From Riptortus pedestris (taxonomy: Eukaryota > Arthropoda > Insecta > Hemiptera > Alydidae): a stretch of 64,000 nt of DNA. The DNA lies in contig CM032228.1 in NCBI GenBank assembly GCA_019009955.1, forward strand, positions 134,119,501 to 134,183,500. The letters are read 5' to 3'. The notes beneath the pieces are model-generated. The model made no database searches. It was given only the letters and a program-made list of their open reading frames with translations, and was not told the DNA's origin. The position numbers were made by a program, and so were the translations under genes. This document shows positions 33,485-45,074 of the stretch, in pieces (position 1 is the stretch's first letter; each line of letters begins with the position of its first letter).

Positions 33485-34397
33485 GCTGCAAGTCCGTCAC
33501 GCAGAGGCTGCGTAAACTAAGCAGATTTCTCACGTGCAGGTATAACATACTTTCGATATCATCTCACCTTATATTCTTTACTTCTATATAAAACCCCGAT
33601 GACTAGAAAGGGGAAGGGGATGACACATTACTGAAAACAAGAAAGTATGAATAACTTTCTTAATACTTGAGTTAAGAAAAATGTACAGAACAATAATTGG
33701 AGACCATCAATAGTTTAACAAGATTGGTTCTATAACATTTTACAATCCAACTCATTATAGCGGAGATATTTTGAAATTTCGAATCCCCTCCCCCTCCAAA
33801 CCCACCTTATTCATAGGCCCTCGACTTTGAACTTAGAAGTCGCTCGAAACGATTAAAATCTTAATTGAGATTGTCATCACACTACAAATTCTCATGTTTC
33901 GCATACTAAAGGTCTTTTCAAAAACAATATAAGATATTTAAGCTTAGAATAAAGTCATTGATGATATATATGCTTATTCCTATATGACGTCAGTAGGAGT
34001 GGGGGTTTTACTGAAGGCTGAAAACTAAAAACTCCTTAAATATCCGTTAATATTTATGATATGTATACAACAACATTTATAGCTAATTTCATTTTTAATG
34101 ATATTGTTTCTTTACAATTTTTCGATCCGACTTATAATAACAGAGATATCACGAATTCCCCACTCTAAACTCTCCCTTTCACCATCAGTCACTAACGAAC
34201 TTGATCTTTAGTTGTATATGAACCGCCTATATATCGAGTTTGGTACCATTGCGAGAAAAATTGCGACCTATATATACATAATATTGAACGGACCACATTT
34301 TCGTCAACTACTAGGTAGGGTCGATGGACATTTTTTTGAAAATGGTGTCATGAGTAACAACCTCAATAGCTGAGTTCCCTTAAGAGAAATCTGCTAA
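33485..34397 (+). mobile_element. Helentron-like repeat, long form, complete copy E
   Basis: Starts AAGTCCGTCACGCAGAGGCT with subterminal AAGCAGATTTCTCACGTG. It has two successive AATTTTTCGATCC/GGAGATAT modules (about 33720-33790 and 34110-34160) and the linker with GCTTATTCCTATATGACGTC AGTAGGAGTG. It then passes GAACGGACCACATTTTCGTC and ends AGTTCCCTTAAGAGAAATCT GCTAA at 34397. It defines the long form (about 910 bp). Confidence 0.8.
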
Positions 34398-34419
34398 TAT
34401 AGTAGCTTACACGGGTCTT

Positions 34420-34848
34420 TTAGCAGATTTACCTTAAGGAAAATCAGCTATTGAGGTCGTACTAATGACGCGAAATTTCTTCAAATGTCCATCGATCCTA
34501 CTTAGGAGATGACGAAAATGAGGTCAGTTCATAATTATATATTCATATATATATATTCTATATACTCGTATAAGGATGGCTCTATCGGTCACAAGGTTGG
34601 TAAGGACCGTTACCAAACTCGATATATAAGTGTTTCATGCAAAACTAAAGGTCAAGCTCGTTAATGTCTGAAATCGGACGGGGGGGGGAGTTATAGGGGG
34701 AAATTTCGAAAACTTAAAATATATCCGTTATTATGAGACGTATCGGAAAATTGTACAGAACCAATCTTACTCCAAATTCAATTGCCTATCAATGTTGTTT
34801 ATATGCATTTATTCCGTATTTTGAATATTAACCATGATATTCACATTT
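34420..34848 (-). mobile_element. Helentron-like repeat, copy F (5'-truncated)
   Basis: Starts TTAGCAGATTTACCTTAAGG and continues through the TA-rich centre, ACCAAACTCGATATATAAGT, a G-run and TTTTGAATATTAACCATGAT. It is cut at the point where the next family end (34849) begins. Confidence 0.78.
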
Positions 34849-34989
34849 TTAGCAGATTTCCCTTAAGGGAAATCAGCTATTGAGGTCACATACGAAAGAA
34901 ACAAAATGCAGTCATGGTGTCTATGACATGTGAAACGAAAAGTTATCGTGAAAATTCGCGAAAAAAATCAATGTACAGACAGAGGTTAC

Positions 34990-35039
<50 letters not shown>

Positions 35040-35163
35040 TTTTGAACGGACCTCATTTTCGTCATCTACTAGATAGGATCGATGGACATTTGAAGAAAAA
35101 TTTCGAAAATTCCTTCTCGAGTACAACCTCAATAGCTGATTTCCCTTAAGGGAAATCTGCTAA
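34849..35163. mobile_element. Helentron-like repeat, copy G, with two 3' ends
   Basis: Both borders carry the 3' palindrome end: TTAGCAGATTTCCCTTAAGG at the left facing minus, and CCTTAAGGGAAATCTGCTAA at the right facing plus. Between them are the tail of the CCCGG-headed repeat (about 34885-34985, AAGTTATCGTGAAAATTCGC GAAAAAAATC), a TA tract (34995-35033) and the plus-oriented GGACCTCATTTTCGTC block. It looks like two opposed 3' halves, or one copy flipped around the TA tract. Confidence 0.7.
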
Positions 35164-35907
35164 AAAGTCCATCACGCAGGGGCGGCGTAAACTAAGCAGA
35201 TTTCCCACGTGAAGTTTTACAATAGAGAAATCTGCATACTGGTAACACAAGCCCAGCATGAGTAAATACAAACGGTAATAAGAAATCATTCAGTTAATTA
35301 AAATAAATTCCCAACTGAAACGGCTTCTGAATTGTAAAAATAATTTATATTTTAATAACTCAAATTTTAGTAGTACAAGAACAAAAGAAGGGGGGCGCGG
35401 ATGAACAGACCGTATTTGCATAAATCACACAAAGTAAGGAAGGTAAGGTAAGGTTAGAAACGACAGGTAAGGTTAGAAGAAGCTTCCACCTGAGCCGAGT
35501 GGTTACGAAAACGGCCGAACTAATCCGAACTATACCCGACCACAGACTTCATAAAAATGCAAATATCTCGGTTAATATTCAAGATAGAGAATAAATGTAT
35601 ATAACAATATTTATAGTAAATTTAATTTTCAATAAGATTGGTTTTATACAAATTTTCGATCCGATGCATAATAACGGAGATATTTCGAATTTTTGAAAAG
35701 CCCCCCTCTAAACCCCCCCTCCCACTGGTCCGATTTCAGCCGTTAACGAACTTGATCTTCCCTTTTACATAAAACGATTAAATACCGTTTGGTGACGAAA
35801 TTGCGACCGCTAGAGTGTTAACAGACAAATATATTTGAAGAAATTTTTTGAAAATCGCGTCATGAGTACGACCTCAATAGCTGATTTCCCTTAAGGGAAA
35901 TCTGCTA
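35164..35907 (+). mobile_element. Helentron-like repeat, copy H, joined head to tail with copy G
   Basis: AAAGTCCATCACGCAGGGGC starts directly after the CTAA of copy G, with nothing between. The copy contains an extra segment of about 250 bp (35235-35560) with AAGGTAAGGTAAGG repeats. It then has the standard body and ends CCCTTAAGGGAAATCTGCTAA at 35907, directly against a Merlin-like reading frame. The TA tract is reduced to a few units. Confidence 0.82.
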
Positions 35908-36725
35908 AAAAACATCCAGATGGCGTTGTTATAAAAAGTTTTCGTTTGGAATTTGGAAGACAAATTGGTACTTGGTTCTAAGACACAAAATATCCATTGA
36001 CTATGGTTTATATATTCTTGGGCAAAAAAATATATATAAATATATATATATAAAAAAATACATCATTCTGTCATGATGAACTCAGTATGTCACCAGAAAC
36101 TATGACGAACTGGAAGAATTATTTACTTGAGGTTAGTGCTCACTCATTAATACATAATCCTATAACAATAGGGGTTGCAGGAATGGCTGTGAAAATTGAT
36201 GAGTAAAATTTCAGCAAAATAAAATATAATTTAGGTAAAATGTTCCCTCAGCAGTGGGTGGTATTCAGAGGCATGTGTAGAGACACAAACGAATGCTTTA
36301 TTTATGCAGTGCCAGACAGAAATAACGAAACATTATTGCAATGCATTAAGGAATCTATTCGACCTGGCACCATTATCATTTTAGATCTATGGAAAGAATA
36401 TTTGAAGATTAAGGATCTAATTTACATGACATTTCCTCGGTATGTAATTTACACATTATGTACGCTGAAAATAATAGTGGAATTATGTAAACCCAATAAC
36501 TAGAGCCATTACTCAAAGGATAGAATCACAGTGGGCGTCTCAAAAAGAAGTAAAATCGAAGCTGGTACAAATCGTGAAAATAATAATTAATTGATTCCTA
36601 CATACATCTCCGAATTTATGTGGAGGCATGAAGGCGGTGATTTGTTTAATGTTACATTAAATGATATACATATATACAACATATGGAGCCCAGAACAATT
36701 TATGAATAATATATATTAATAAAGT
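35908..36725 (+). pseudogene. Merlin (IS1016/ISXO2-like) transposase, decayed
   Basis: Reading starts at the copy H junction with KHPDGVVIKSFRLEFGRQIGTWF, then a stop. Later come VAGMAVKIDE (first catalytic Asp), QQWVVFRGMCRDTNECF and RPGTIIILDLWKEYLKI (second Asp). After a frameshift follows RAITQRIESQW (catalytic Glu), and after another YISEFMWRHEGGD. This is the DDE order of Merlin-family transposases, which would cut and paste the element. Only 36240-36503 is open. Stops and at least two frameshifts make it dead. The N-terminus is cut off by copy H. I see no inverted ends. Adjacent TA-rich sequence near 36030-36055 interrupts it further. Confidence 0.78.
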
Positions 36726-37211
36726 TTGTATATTTATTTTGCTAGAAGCATCCGTATTTAAAATCAAATAATCATATAAGGTAACTGATATCACTAAAAC
36801 GATAAGACCCACTTCCACAAATCATCACGATGATGATCACAATTTCTAGTGGTTGTGGCCGAGCACTAGAAGTTATAACCTCTGCCAATAAAACTAAAAT
36901 ATTACATTACTATAATTTAATATTATATTTTTTTACTTATTAAAAAGTAAATGTTCAATCCAATGTTAGTAAATCATTTTATCAGTCATACATAGAAGTA
37001 TACATTATGAATATTTAGCTCATTCATATAAAAAGGAAGAAGAGTTCTCCATGACCCCCATCTAATGCATTTCCGACGCCTCTTGGGATCTCTTTTCGGA
37101 ATGTGACGGGTTATAACGACTTATTACTGGAAATAAATGAGTATGAAGATTGTTGCAGTGAAACCAGGTTATTGGCTCCACCTATCCTTCCTACAAATGT
37201 AGACTTCAAGA
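36726..37211. other. Unassigned AT-rich DNA
   Basis: Probably the 3' remains of the Merlin element and its flank; no features recognised. Confidence 0.45.
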
Positions 37212-37345
37212 TAGCAGATTTTTCACCGGCAACTAGTCGGCCCTTTGCCGTAACTGTTCGGCTCTCGTGTGGAGATTTCTCTATTGTATAACTTCACGTG
37301 GGAAATCTGCTTAGTTTACGCAGCCCCTGCGTGACGGTCTTTTTT
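37212..37345 (-). mobile_element. Helentron-like repeat, internally deleted copy J
   Basis: A minimal copy: TAGCAGATTT at the left jumps to CCGGCAACTAGTCGGCCC, CCGTAACTGTTCGGCTCTCG, ATAACTTCACGTGGGAAATC TGCTTAGTTTACGC and the 5' end GCGTGACGGTCTTTTT. Confidence 0.78.
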
Positions 37346-38537
37346 AAATATATCAGCTCACTGGAAAATATTTAGATTCAATTACAATAATATAGTAATT
37401 GTTATCATATTCATATATCATATATGTTCCATGATGTTATAAACACTTCATCCCAAGATGATCTAATGCAACTTTGTAAATATATTGCCACTGTGGTTAA
37501 ATTAAGATCATCATTATTAGCTTTGTAGTATAAACATCATTTTTGTGACCCATATTTTTTCTTTAAGTTAAGTTTTCTTTATTCATTTTCAGTATATGTG
37601 ATATTCCTTTTTAATTTTATTTATTTATTTATTTTTTAAAAAAAAGTTCTGGAAATGTATTTTTTCTGAATTTATTATTTTTAATTTTTTTTTTTTTTTA
37701 ATTGTTGCTCTAAATCATTTTATTTTTATTAGCGTTTAGCAAAGCAAATATTTATTTTTAATTGGAAAACTTATAAATTACATATAATCAATAATTTTAT
37801 CATAAAACAAGTAATATAGATTAACACAATTGTATAAGCTGAACCCAATTGCATGGGTATATTCCTGTAAGCAATTGTAAATAAAATCGATCTAACTATT
37901 TATTCATATTTAAAATAACAAATGTTGTTGATAATGAAATGCACAACAATTAATGCTGTAAACATGTTTGTCAAACTTGGATATTAAGAGGTTTTGCCAT
38001 GGATCACCCTTTTGTTGAAGTTGTTGCGTCAAACTGGGAAAACGAGAGTGATTTCTTCCTGGCTTTCTTTCCCCCAAATGATTTCTGGCTCCCCACTTTT
38101 TGCACTTCTATATAGAGGCGGTGGCCGATTAACAGACAGGGGTGGCGCTGATAGGCGGCAGATATTAAGGACGTCAGCTTGCTCCTTAGAGTCCCGATTA
38201 GAACAGACCCCTCAGCGTTTGAACCTCCATTATATTTCTGCGATTCCCCCTTCTTTCCCTCTAATAACATCTCCCCTCTCCCTCACTATACCAATGTGAA
38301 TAAAATGCAAATTTATACTTTAATAAATCCAGCAAGAAAAAGACGTTTTTTATTTGCTCTTTCTCTCTCTCATAGCCTTTCACCTGATAATTCAATTTTA
38401 GCTGAGATCATGAGGAGTCCATAACTCCATGAGAACTTGCAATTTAGTGAAATTTATAGCACACATCCACTACTGGTATACCTGCACTCATGATTTCATG
38501 ATTCCTGAACTTATTACTGGCCTTAATGTGTTTATTA
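37346..38537. other. Unassigned DNA
   Basis: AT-rich to 37980, then a less AT-rich patch (37990-38290) with overlapping short frames on both strands and no recognisable motif. Confidence 0.5.
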
Positions 38538-39060
38538 TTAGCAGATTTCTTTTAACGTAGATCAGCAATTGAGGTTGTACTCATGACGCGATTTTCGACC
38601 AATTTCCTCAAATGTCCATCGACCTAGTAGATGACGAAACTGATGTCCCTACAAAATGATATATATGCTACTGTTACCGCGATTTTAGTTTGATCGTTGC
38701 CAAACCTGGTAAATGAGGAGTTGCATGTCAAACTTCAAAAAAGGTCAGTTAGTTAAGGGCTGAAATCTGACCACGGAGAGGGGGGGAGCATAGAGGGGGA
38801 AAGTTTGAATATTCAAAATATCACCGTTATTATCGAAAAATTGTATAGAAGTAAAGTTAATACTAATTTATTTTTCGAAACATATTTTGTCTATACACTA
38901 TCTCTCTGTCTTCACTATTCACTACAGAGACTTTTAGTCATCCCACGTTAATAAGCCAACATATCGTGAAACATCTTATTCAAAGCTTAAACACCAAATA
39001 TAGTTTTCAATGGATCTTTCTTATGTGAGATACATGGAAATACGTTGTGGGATGACTTCA
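38538..39060 (-). mobile_element. Helentron-like repeat, diverged long-form copy K
   Basis: TTAGCAGATTTCTTTTAACG, ACTCATGACGCGATTTTCGA, a residual TATATA centre, GGGCTGAAATCTGACC, a G-run and AAAATATCACCGTTATTATC are recognisable. The second module follows (GCTTAAACACCAAATATAG). The 5' end is lost. Confidence 0.7.
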
Positions 39061-39207
39061 TCAATTAAAATTTTACATTTTTTACTCGCTTTTGAAGATT
39101 TTACTTTTTTTTTTTTTTTTTTTTATCTACACCTATAACTGTTTCATTAAACAATAAAGACCATATTAGTTAATGTCAGCAACTAGACGAGGAGAATAGA
39201 GAGGGAA

Positions 39208-39323
39208 TTTCCGAGGGAATGACGCGATTTCTGAACTTTTTCTTCAAATGTCCATCGATCCTACCTAGGAGATGACGAAAATGAGGTCCGTTCAAAACTG
39301 TATATATATAAATATATATATAA

Positions 39324-39384
<61 letters not shown>

Positions 39385-39730
39385 ATTGTTACCGCTCTAG
39401 CAGTCGCAATTATTGTTTAATCGTTACCAAAATCGACATTCAGTCGTTTTATGTGAAAATAAAGATCAAGTTCGTTAACGGCTGAAATCGGACCAGGGGG
39501 GGGGGGTTAAAGGGGGAGAATTTCGAAAATTCTTAATATCTTCGTTATTATGCGTCGGATCGAAAAAATGTATAGAATCAATCTTATTGCAAATTACATG
39601 TACTATAAATATTGTTCTATTCATTTATACTATATCTTGAATATTAACTGAGATATTTGCATTTGTATTGTGTGTGGTAGGCAGGAGTCGGCTATGTTCG
39701 AATGAGCTTTCCGTAACTGGTCGCAATTGT
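39208..39730 (-). mobile_element. Helentron-like repeat, short form, copy L
   Basis: GAATGACGCGATTTCTGAAC to about GAGCTTTCCGTAACTGGTCG. It carries the longest TA tract of the family here (about 39300-39380), then CGCTCTAGCAGTCGCAATTA, the GGGGGGGGGG run and TATTAACTGAGATATTTGCA. Both termini are missing. Confidence 0.78.
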
Positions 39731-40027
39731 TGTTGTTGACAGACTAATATCATCATCATTTGAGACGGAAGGATTTTATTTTGTTGTGGTAATGCTTCTA
39801 AGTGTAGAACTGATCTTCCCGGCTAGGCGCACTTTTCCCCGTAAGGGTCCCTTGGGCGACTTATGGAAACAAAATTTAAGGTTTGAAGAATAAATGAAAA
39901 TAAGTCTCTAATCGTTCCCTCTCCACTGTTTGACCCACCGTGAATAATTCAAATCATAATCATGGATAGCATTTATTATAATTAAATATTATCTATAAAG
40001 TACGTATTTTGTATATATGCTCTAATA

Positions 40028-40905
40028 TACCCGGCAATGCCCGGGAAATCATCGTTGACTGACTAATGATTGTATTTTTATAGAAAATCGTTGAAAAACC
40101 AATTGGAATCGGAATATCACAATTTTTCATTTCAGGCCTCCCTCATAACCCCCACTCCCGTTTGGACCTAAAAATTTTAATATATCTTATAATCATGGAA
40201 GAATTAATGCTAATTCACATTCCGAGTTTTTTTAAGTTCGGTTCAATAGTTAGTGCCCAACAAAATTGTTGGCCCCCGCTCTAGTTTTTCGTGTATATCT
40301 CGTTTATACTTTGTTATACGACAGAAATGAATATAACAAAAGTTATTTTAAATAACAAAATAAACAACTTGTGTCATGTGCATATATGCAGAAAACCCAA
40401 TAGAAAACGAAATACCGCTATTTTTACTTTCAGGACTCCCTTACCACCTAGAAATGTTGGTATGGCTTATTATAATGAAGGCGTTAGTGCTAATACACAT
40501 ACCGAGTTTTATTTAGTTCGGTATAGTCTTTTGTGCCAAATAAAATTGTTCACTTCCGCTATACATAACTTTTGTTATGTGCATATATACCGAAAAACCA
40601 GTACGTAACGAAATATCGCTATTTTTAATTTCAGGCCTCCCTTATAACCCTCACTCCTGTTCGTCTCAGAGAAAATTAATATAGCCTAAAGTCTAAGTTG
40701 GGTTAGTAGTAATGTTCATACCAAGTTTAATAAAATTCGGTTCAGCCGTTTATGCGTGAAAAGGTAACAACCAAACAAACAAATAAACAAAATGCAGTTA
40801 TGGTGTCAATGACATGTGAAATGAAAAGTTATCGTGAAATTTCGCGAAAAAAATCAATGTACAGACAGAGGTTTATTTTATATTTTATTTATATTTTATA
40901 TAGAT
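40028..40905 (+). mobile_element. CCCGG-headed dispersed repeat, full copy
   Basis: Head TACCCGGCAATGCCCGGGAA, then two to three internal repeats of about 250 bp (each with AACGAAATATCGCTATTTTT, TTTCAGGCCTCCCTTATAAC, CATACCGAGTTTTATTTAGT TCGGT and TGTTGACTCCCGCT-like blocks). The tail is TCGGTTCAGCCGTTTATGCG, AACCAAACAAACAAA and AAGTTATCGTGAAATTTCGC. No coding capacity. The class is unresolved; the tail resembles common arthropod non-coding repeats. Confidence 0.7.
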
Positions 40906-40947
40906 ATATACTTTCTAGAATATTATTATATAATTGATTTTTATTGA

Positions 40948-41002
40948 ACAAGAAAAGAGTGGTAACCTATAGATAGCAAATAGTGGACATTAATAAATAA
41001 TT
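40948..41002 (+). mobile_element. tRNA-derived SINE 3' fragment
   Basis: AAGAAAAGAGTGGTAACCTA TAGATAGCA and TAGTGGACATTAATAAATAA match the last 55 bp of the SINE. Confidence 0.75.
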
Positions 41003-41068
41003 TAAAAAAAAATTATTACATTACTGGTAATTATTTTTTCCAAATAAATTTGAATTACAATTATTATT

Positions 41069-41287
41069 ATTATTATTTATTAACGTCCACTTTATGCTAC
41101 TATGGCTAATTAGGACGGGTTACCTACAGGTTACCACCCTTTTCTAGCCAGGGTGGGACTAAGGACTTTATTTAATGTGTCCGTCACAAAATAAAGTCCT
41201 AATGCCCAGGCAGGAATCAAACTCGCCACTCTAGGTTTACCATGTGATATTAAGCCCACCGCTTTAACTCTCATGGCTAAATACTAG
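41069..41287 (-). mobile_element. tRNA-derived SINE copy 6
   Basis: Full-length minus-strand copy: TTTATTAACGTCCACTTTAT tail, TTACCACCCTTTTCTAGCCA, AGGAATCAAACTCGCC (B box, degenerate) and the CTTTAACTCTCATGGCTAA head. Confidence 0.9.
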
Positions 41288-41869
41288 TACTTCTCTCCAT
41301 TGAAGCCATAAAAGTAAATAAAGTTAAGTTACTGGTTTTTGAAAGGAGCTGCTATCTGTTGGCTTTAAGACAAACTAAGTTCACATCAAATGTACATATT
41401 TATGAAAAATCACACTAAAATGTATTTATTTATAATTCTTTAAACATACTATTATTATATATCAGCCTAAATTTATCAGTTGAAACTAAAATGCAACATC
41501 AAAATATATTTTTTACATACAGCCTGACTTTACTCCTCTATTATTTGTTTTACTTAAATGCTCATTTCCTTTGTCATTGACTATTAATTAATAGGGAAAT
41601 ATGTGATTTAACAAGTGGGTACAGTTGGTAACTTACAATTTCATATTTAAAATCTAAGAAAACCTGTACGCCTTCCTAAGTTAAGAATCTAAAATTAATT
41701 TTAACCACAATCCTGTCCACCATGCAAAAATGGAAATCATTTTGTTCAATCCAAGTCTTATCTTGTCCTGGACATTCTTATTCAGTACAGCTCATTTCTG
41801 TTCATAAATGAGGTAAAGGACGTGTCTATAGGAAAGCTAGGTTTGAAGATTGGTTTTCAAAATAGCATC
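41288..41869. other. Unassigned AT-rich DNA
   Basis: Nothing recognised. Confidence 0.5.
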
Positions 41870-42180
41870 TTTTTGAGAATTAAATTGACTATAATTGCTA
41901 TTCTATACGTTTTTTGAAAAATCTAATATTAACCAAGATGGTCACATTTTTTAGTTTTCGCTCATCAATAAATCTTAACTCCGACCCATTTTATATTAGC
42001 AATAAGTCATTATATCAGAAAGTGTCTTATGTCAACTTTAAAAAAGACATACTTTTTTTTTTCATTGGGAAAGAGGAAGAAGGGTTCAGAAAAGGGGTTA
42101 AATCAAAAATTCAAAATATAACTGCTATTGCTACTCTTCATGGTGCAGAATACTACAGTCACTATAAATTGGCAAATTGT
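41870..42180 (-). mobile_element. Helentron-like repeat, heavily decayed long-form fragment
   Basis: AAAATCTAATATTAACCAAGATGG, then TTTTAGTTTTCGCTCATC, CAATAAGTCATTATATCAGA AAGTGTCTTA match the second module seen at 4.6-4.75 kb and 60.4-60.5 kb. Ends are not visible. Confidence 0.5.
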
Positions 42181-42604
42181 ATGGGGAGATCCATTATTTA
42201 ACATATGAGGTGATCAATAGGAATATAAAATAGTTGTTGGTTGTATTGGTTCTCTTGACAGCTACAGCTTAAAAGTGTTATTTCATTATTTGGTGAGCTT
42301 GTCACTTCCTTTTGACCAAGTCATGGGCAACCTTTAAAACAAAAGTAAGTATTTCATGTATTTAAAAATTTTTCTTACTATTATATGATAATAATGTATT
42401 CGGCACTATCTGAGTAGCTAATAAGCACAGTTTTAGGCATTTAAATTCATCAGGATTTTCGCAGATATTGTTTGGCCTTTGAGGACATTCTGTCCTGTTA
42501 CCATATATATTTTATTTTTATATGTAGTAATCAAGTTTTATTTGAAAAGGAAATCTTGTCCTATTTCTTATTTTTTTTTTGTCTTAGATAACAACTAGTC
42601 ATGA

Positions 42605-42862
42605 CAACTGATATTGTCATTGGTTTCAAAGGCTTTTTCCCCATCTGATGTCAAAGAAAAATTCAGAGATGAAGATGTTGAGCTGTATTTTTTAATGGCC
42701 TTTGCAGGAAAGTTGATGGTGAAGTTTGAAAGTTGGCTGAAAAGATTTTTTAAATTTGTAAGAGTAAATGGTGATGAGGACCAATATTTGCTATCTGATT
42801 TGTCTCAGAATGACGAACCTGATATTTCAGGCATACCTAGTTCTATTGGCAAGTATTATTAT
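42605..42862 (+). CDS. Possible orphan coding exon, unknown protein
   Basis: An open frame of about 85 codons with a mixed, non-repetitive composition (EDVELYFLMAFAGKLMVKFE, DEDQYLLSDLSQNDEPDISG) stands out from its surroundings. A pyrimidine run and AG lie at 42571-42586, but all three frames contain a stop shortly after that AG, so the acceptor would have to be a later AG such as that near 42631. A GT at about 42852 could be a donor. I recognise no domain. It could also be a scrap of an old transposon. Confidence 0.2.
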
Positions 42863-43097
42863 TGATAACCTATAGTGAATATATTAACTGCAAGATTGTA
42901 AATTTACTTAATCCACTATAAAATACTAATACTTTTCTCCAAAAGATAAAAGAAATCAATAATGTTCACACAAATAAGAAAATTAGGATGGTGAAATTCC
43001 AGAGGCAAGTAGGTTTGAAGTGAGTTGTGCACCCCTCCCCCCAAAGAAACTGCTGACGTAAATAAATAAGTTAACATTTTAAAAAGTAAATCAAGTT
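42863..43097. other. Unassigned AT-rich DNA
   Basis: Nothing recognised. Confidence 0.4.
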
Positions 43098-43312
43098 AAA
43101 ATTTTATTTATTGACACTCACTCTGTGCTACTGAGACTAATCGGGTTGTGTTACCACTCTTTTTTAACAGGGTGAGTCTAAGGATTATATTTAATGAAAT
43201 TGTCACTAAATAAATTCTTTTTGCTCAGGTGGGAATCAAACCCAGGACCCTACATTTACCGAATGACATTAAGACCAACACCTTAACTCACATGGCTACC
43301 TGAGGCTCGCTT
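43098..43312 (-). mobile_element. tRNA-derived SINE copy 7
   Basis: Diverged full-length minus-strand copy: TTTATTGACACTCACTCTGT tail, TTACCACTCTTTTTTAACAG, GTGGGAATCAAACCCAGGAC (B box region) and CCTTAACTCACATGGCTACC head. Confidence 0.85.
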
Positions 43313-45074
43313 TTAATAAATGCATTTTAATGAAATGTATCTACAGTAAACAATTCTAATATTCCAATTTAAAAGAATTTTTTTCAGTACTGTACTGAAA
43401 GAAACCTTGCCCTGTTATAAGTAGTAAATATTGGCTACAAAGGACACTTTGGCCTACTGTGAGCAGAATGAGGCGTAAAGAGTATGAAATTCTCCTCAAA
43501 AGGTTCTTGAGTCAGCTTGAAAAATTTTACATAAACATTTTCTTGCAAATTTAATTTTCTAAAACTGTTGACATAAACATTTCTTCTCTACCCGTGAAGT
43601 TGAGCAAGATCTCATTTTTTTTTTTAGTTTCTGTGTAAATGTTTTAATAGTTTTGAGACCTCTGAATATAGTCCTCCTTCTGGTTATAGTCCTCAGAACT
43701 TTAAGATATAAATACCACAGTGCAGCTACCACTGCATTTAAGTTCTTAAACTCTTCTCTTGGAGTTCTTAAAATATTTATAAAAAAATATAAATTTATAT
43801 ATATATTGAAATTAATTTCAATATGTACATGTACATTTTAATTATTTTTTGATCATTAATTTTTCTTTTTGTAAAAATTACATCATTCTTCTTACATTTA
43901 TAGAAAAATTTCTTTATTTTTTTATGTTTTATGTAGTACTTATTCCTTTTTCTGTATTATTATTTTCTTTTCTTTTTGTTAATCAAATCTTCTCATAGGA
44001 TTACAATTTTTTATGAATGAAAAATAATGTTAAATCAATCTGAGTAATATATTTTAATTGAGGTTAGGTAATATGTTGCATCTCGCAGGATTGTAGTAAC
44101 AGAAAACATAAAATAAATAAAAAAATTTTATGAAATGGATGGACATCCATTATATTTATAAAAAAATTGGAGGCTAGTTTCTTTGTGAGGTATTGAGACA
44201 GCCATTACCCAAGAGGCATGGCCACAGTTCTTTACAACCCGTACACACACAAACAGGTACTAAAGAATTAGATTTTGGCCAGGATATGATACTAAACACA
44301 AAACATAGTGATAGTAGATCTGTAATATGTTCTCTTGCCAATTCACAGAGAAAAATATCAATGTTCATACCATATGAATGGACAGTTTGTTTCAATTTAT
44401 GTTTCAAATTATTGAAATAAAAAGGGACAATATATTTCATATATTGCTCTCCTTAAAAAAAATTGACCTCTAATTAATGCATTGAATTATATCTAACAGG
44501 TGGGAAATAAACCCTTTTTCTTTGACTATACTCGCATACCTATCTTTCAAGCTACACTCACACAAGATGAACCTCTCAGAGTTTATTATATATTCAGGGC
44601 TAAAAGGTGAAGTTGAGACACAAGAAATGCCTAAAATGTGACTACCCTTCTCTATATTGTTTCTTTAATTTTATTTCTTGACACTTGATACATCCATTCT
44701 CCTTCATATACTGTTCTTTTAATGAAACACATTTCACCAGTTCAGTTAATATCTTTTTTTCAATATTAAATACTGAATTTACCCTTTTTGGTCGAGGTTA
44801 GAATTCATTAAAGGTATATTTGACTTAAAAGAAGGAATATCACGGGGTGTGTGGTTCTGGTAATGTTGACCTTACCAAAAGTGGTAGAACCACATTCACT
44901 ACCAGCATCAAAAGAGGAGGACTGACTATTGCCACTGGCAGCCCTCATATTCAACCTGCTGGTGAGACTGATTATACTGAGAATATCGGAACCTATCCCT
45001 GGGGGAAGGGCGGGTGCCCCAAACAATACCTGGTCTTGAAAAATATTCAGAAAAACAAATGAGATTTAATGAAA
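43313..45074. other. Unassigned AT-rich DNA
   Basis: No gene recognised. Paired short frames at 44174-44440 and 44808-45062 lie in less AT-rich patches. The second directly precedes an RTE-like endonuclease relic and may be its 5' region. Confidence 0.45.
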
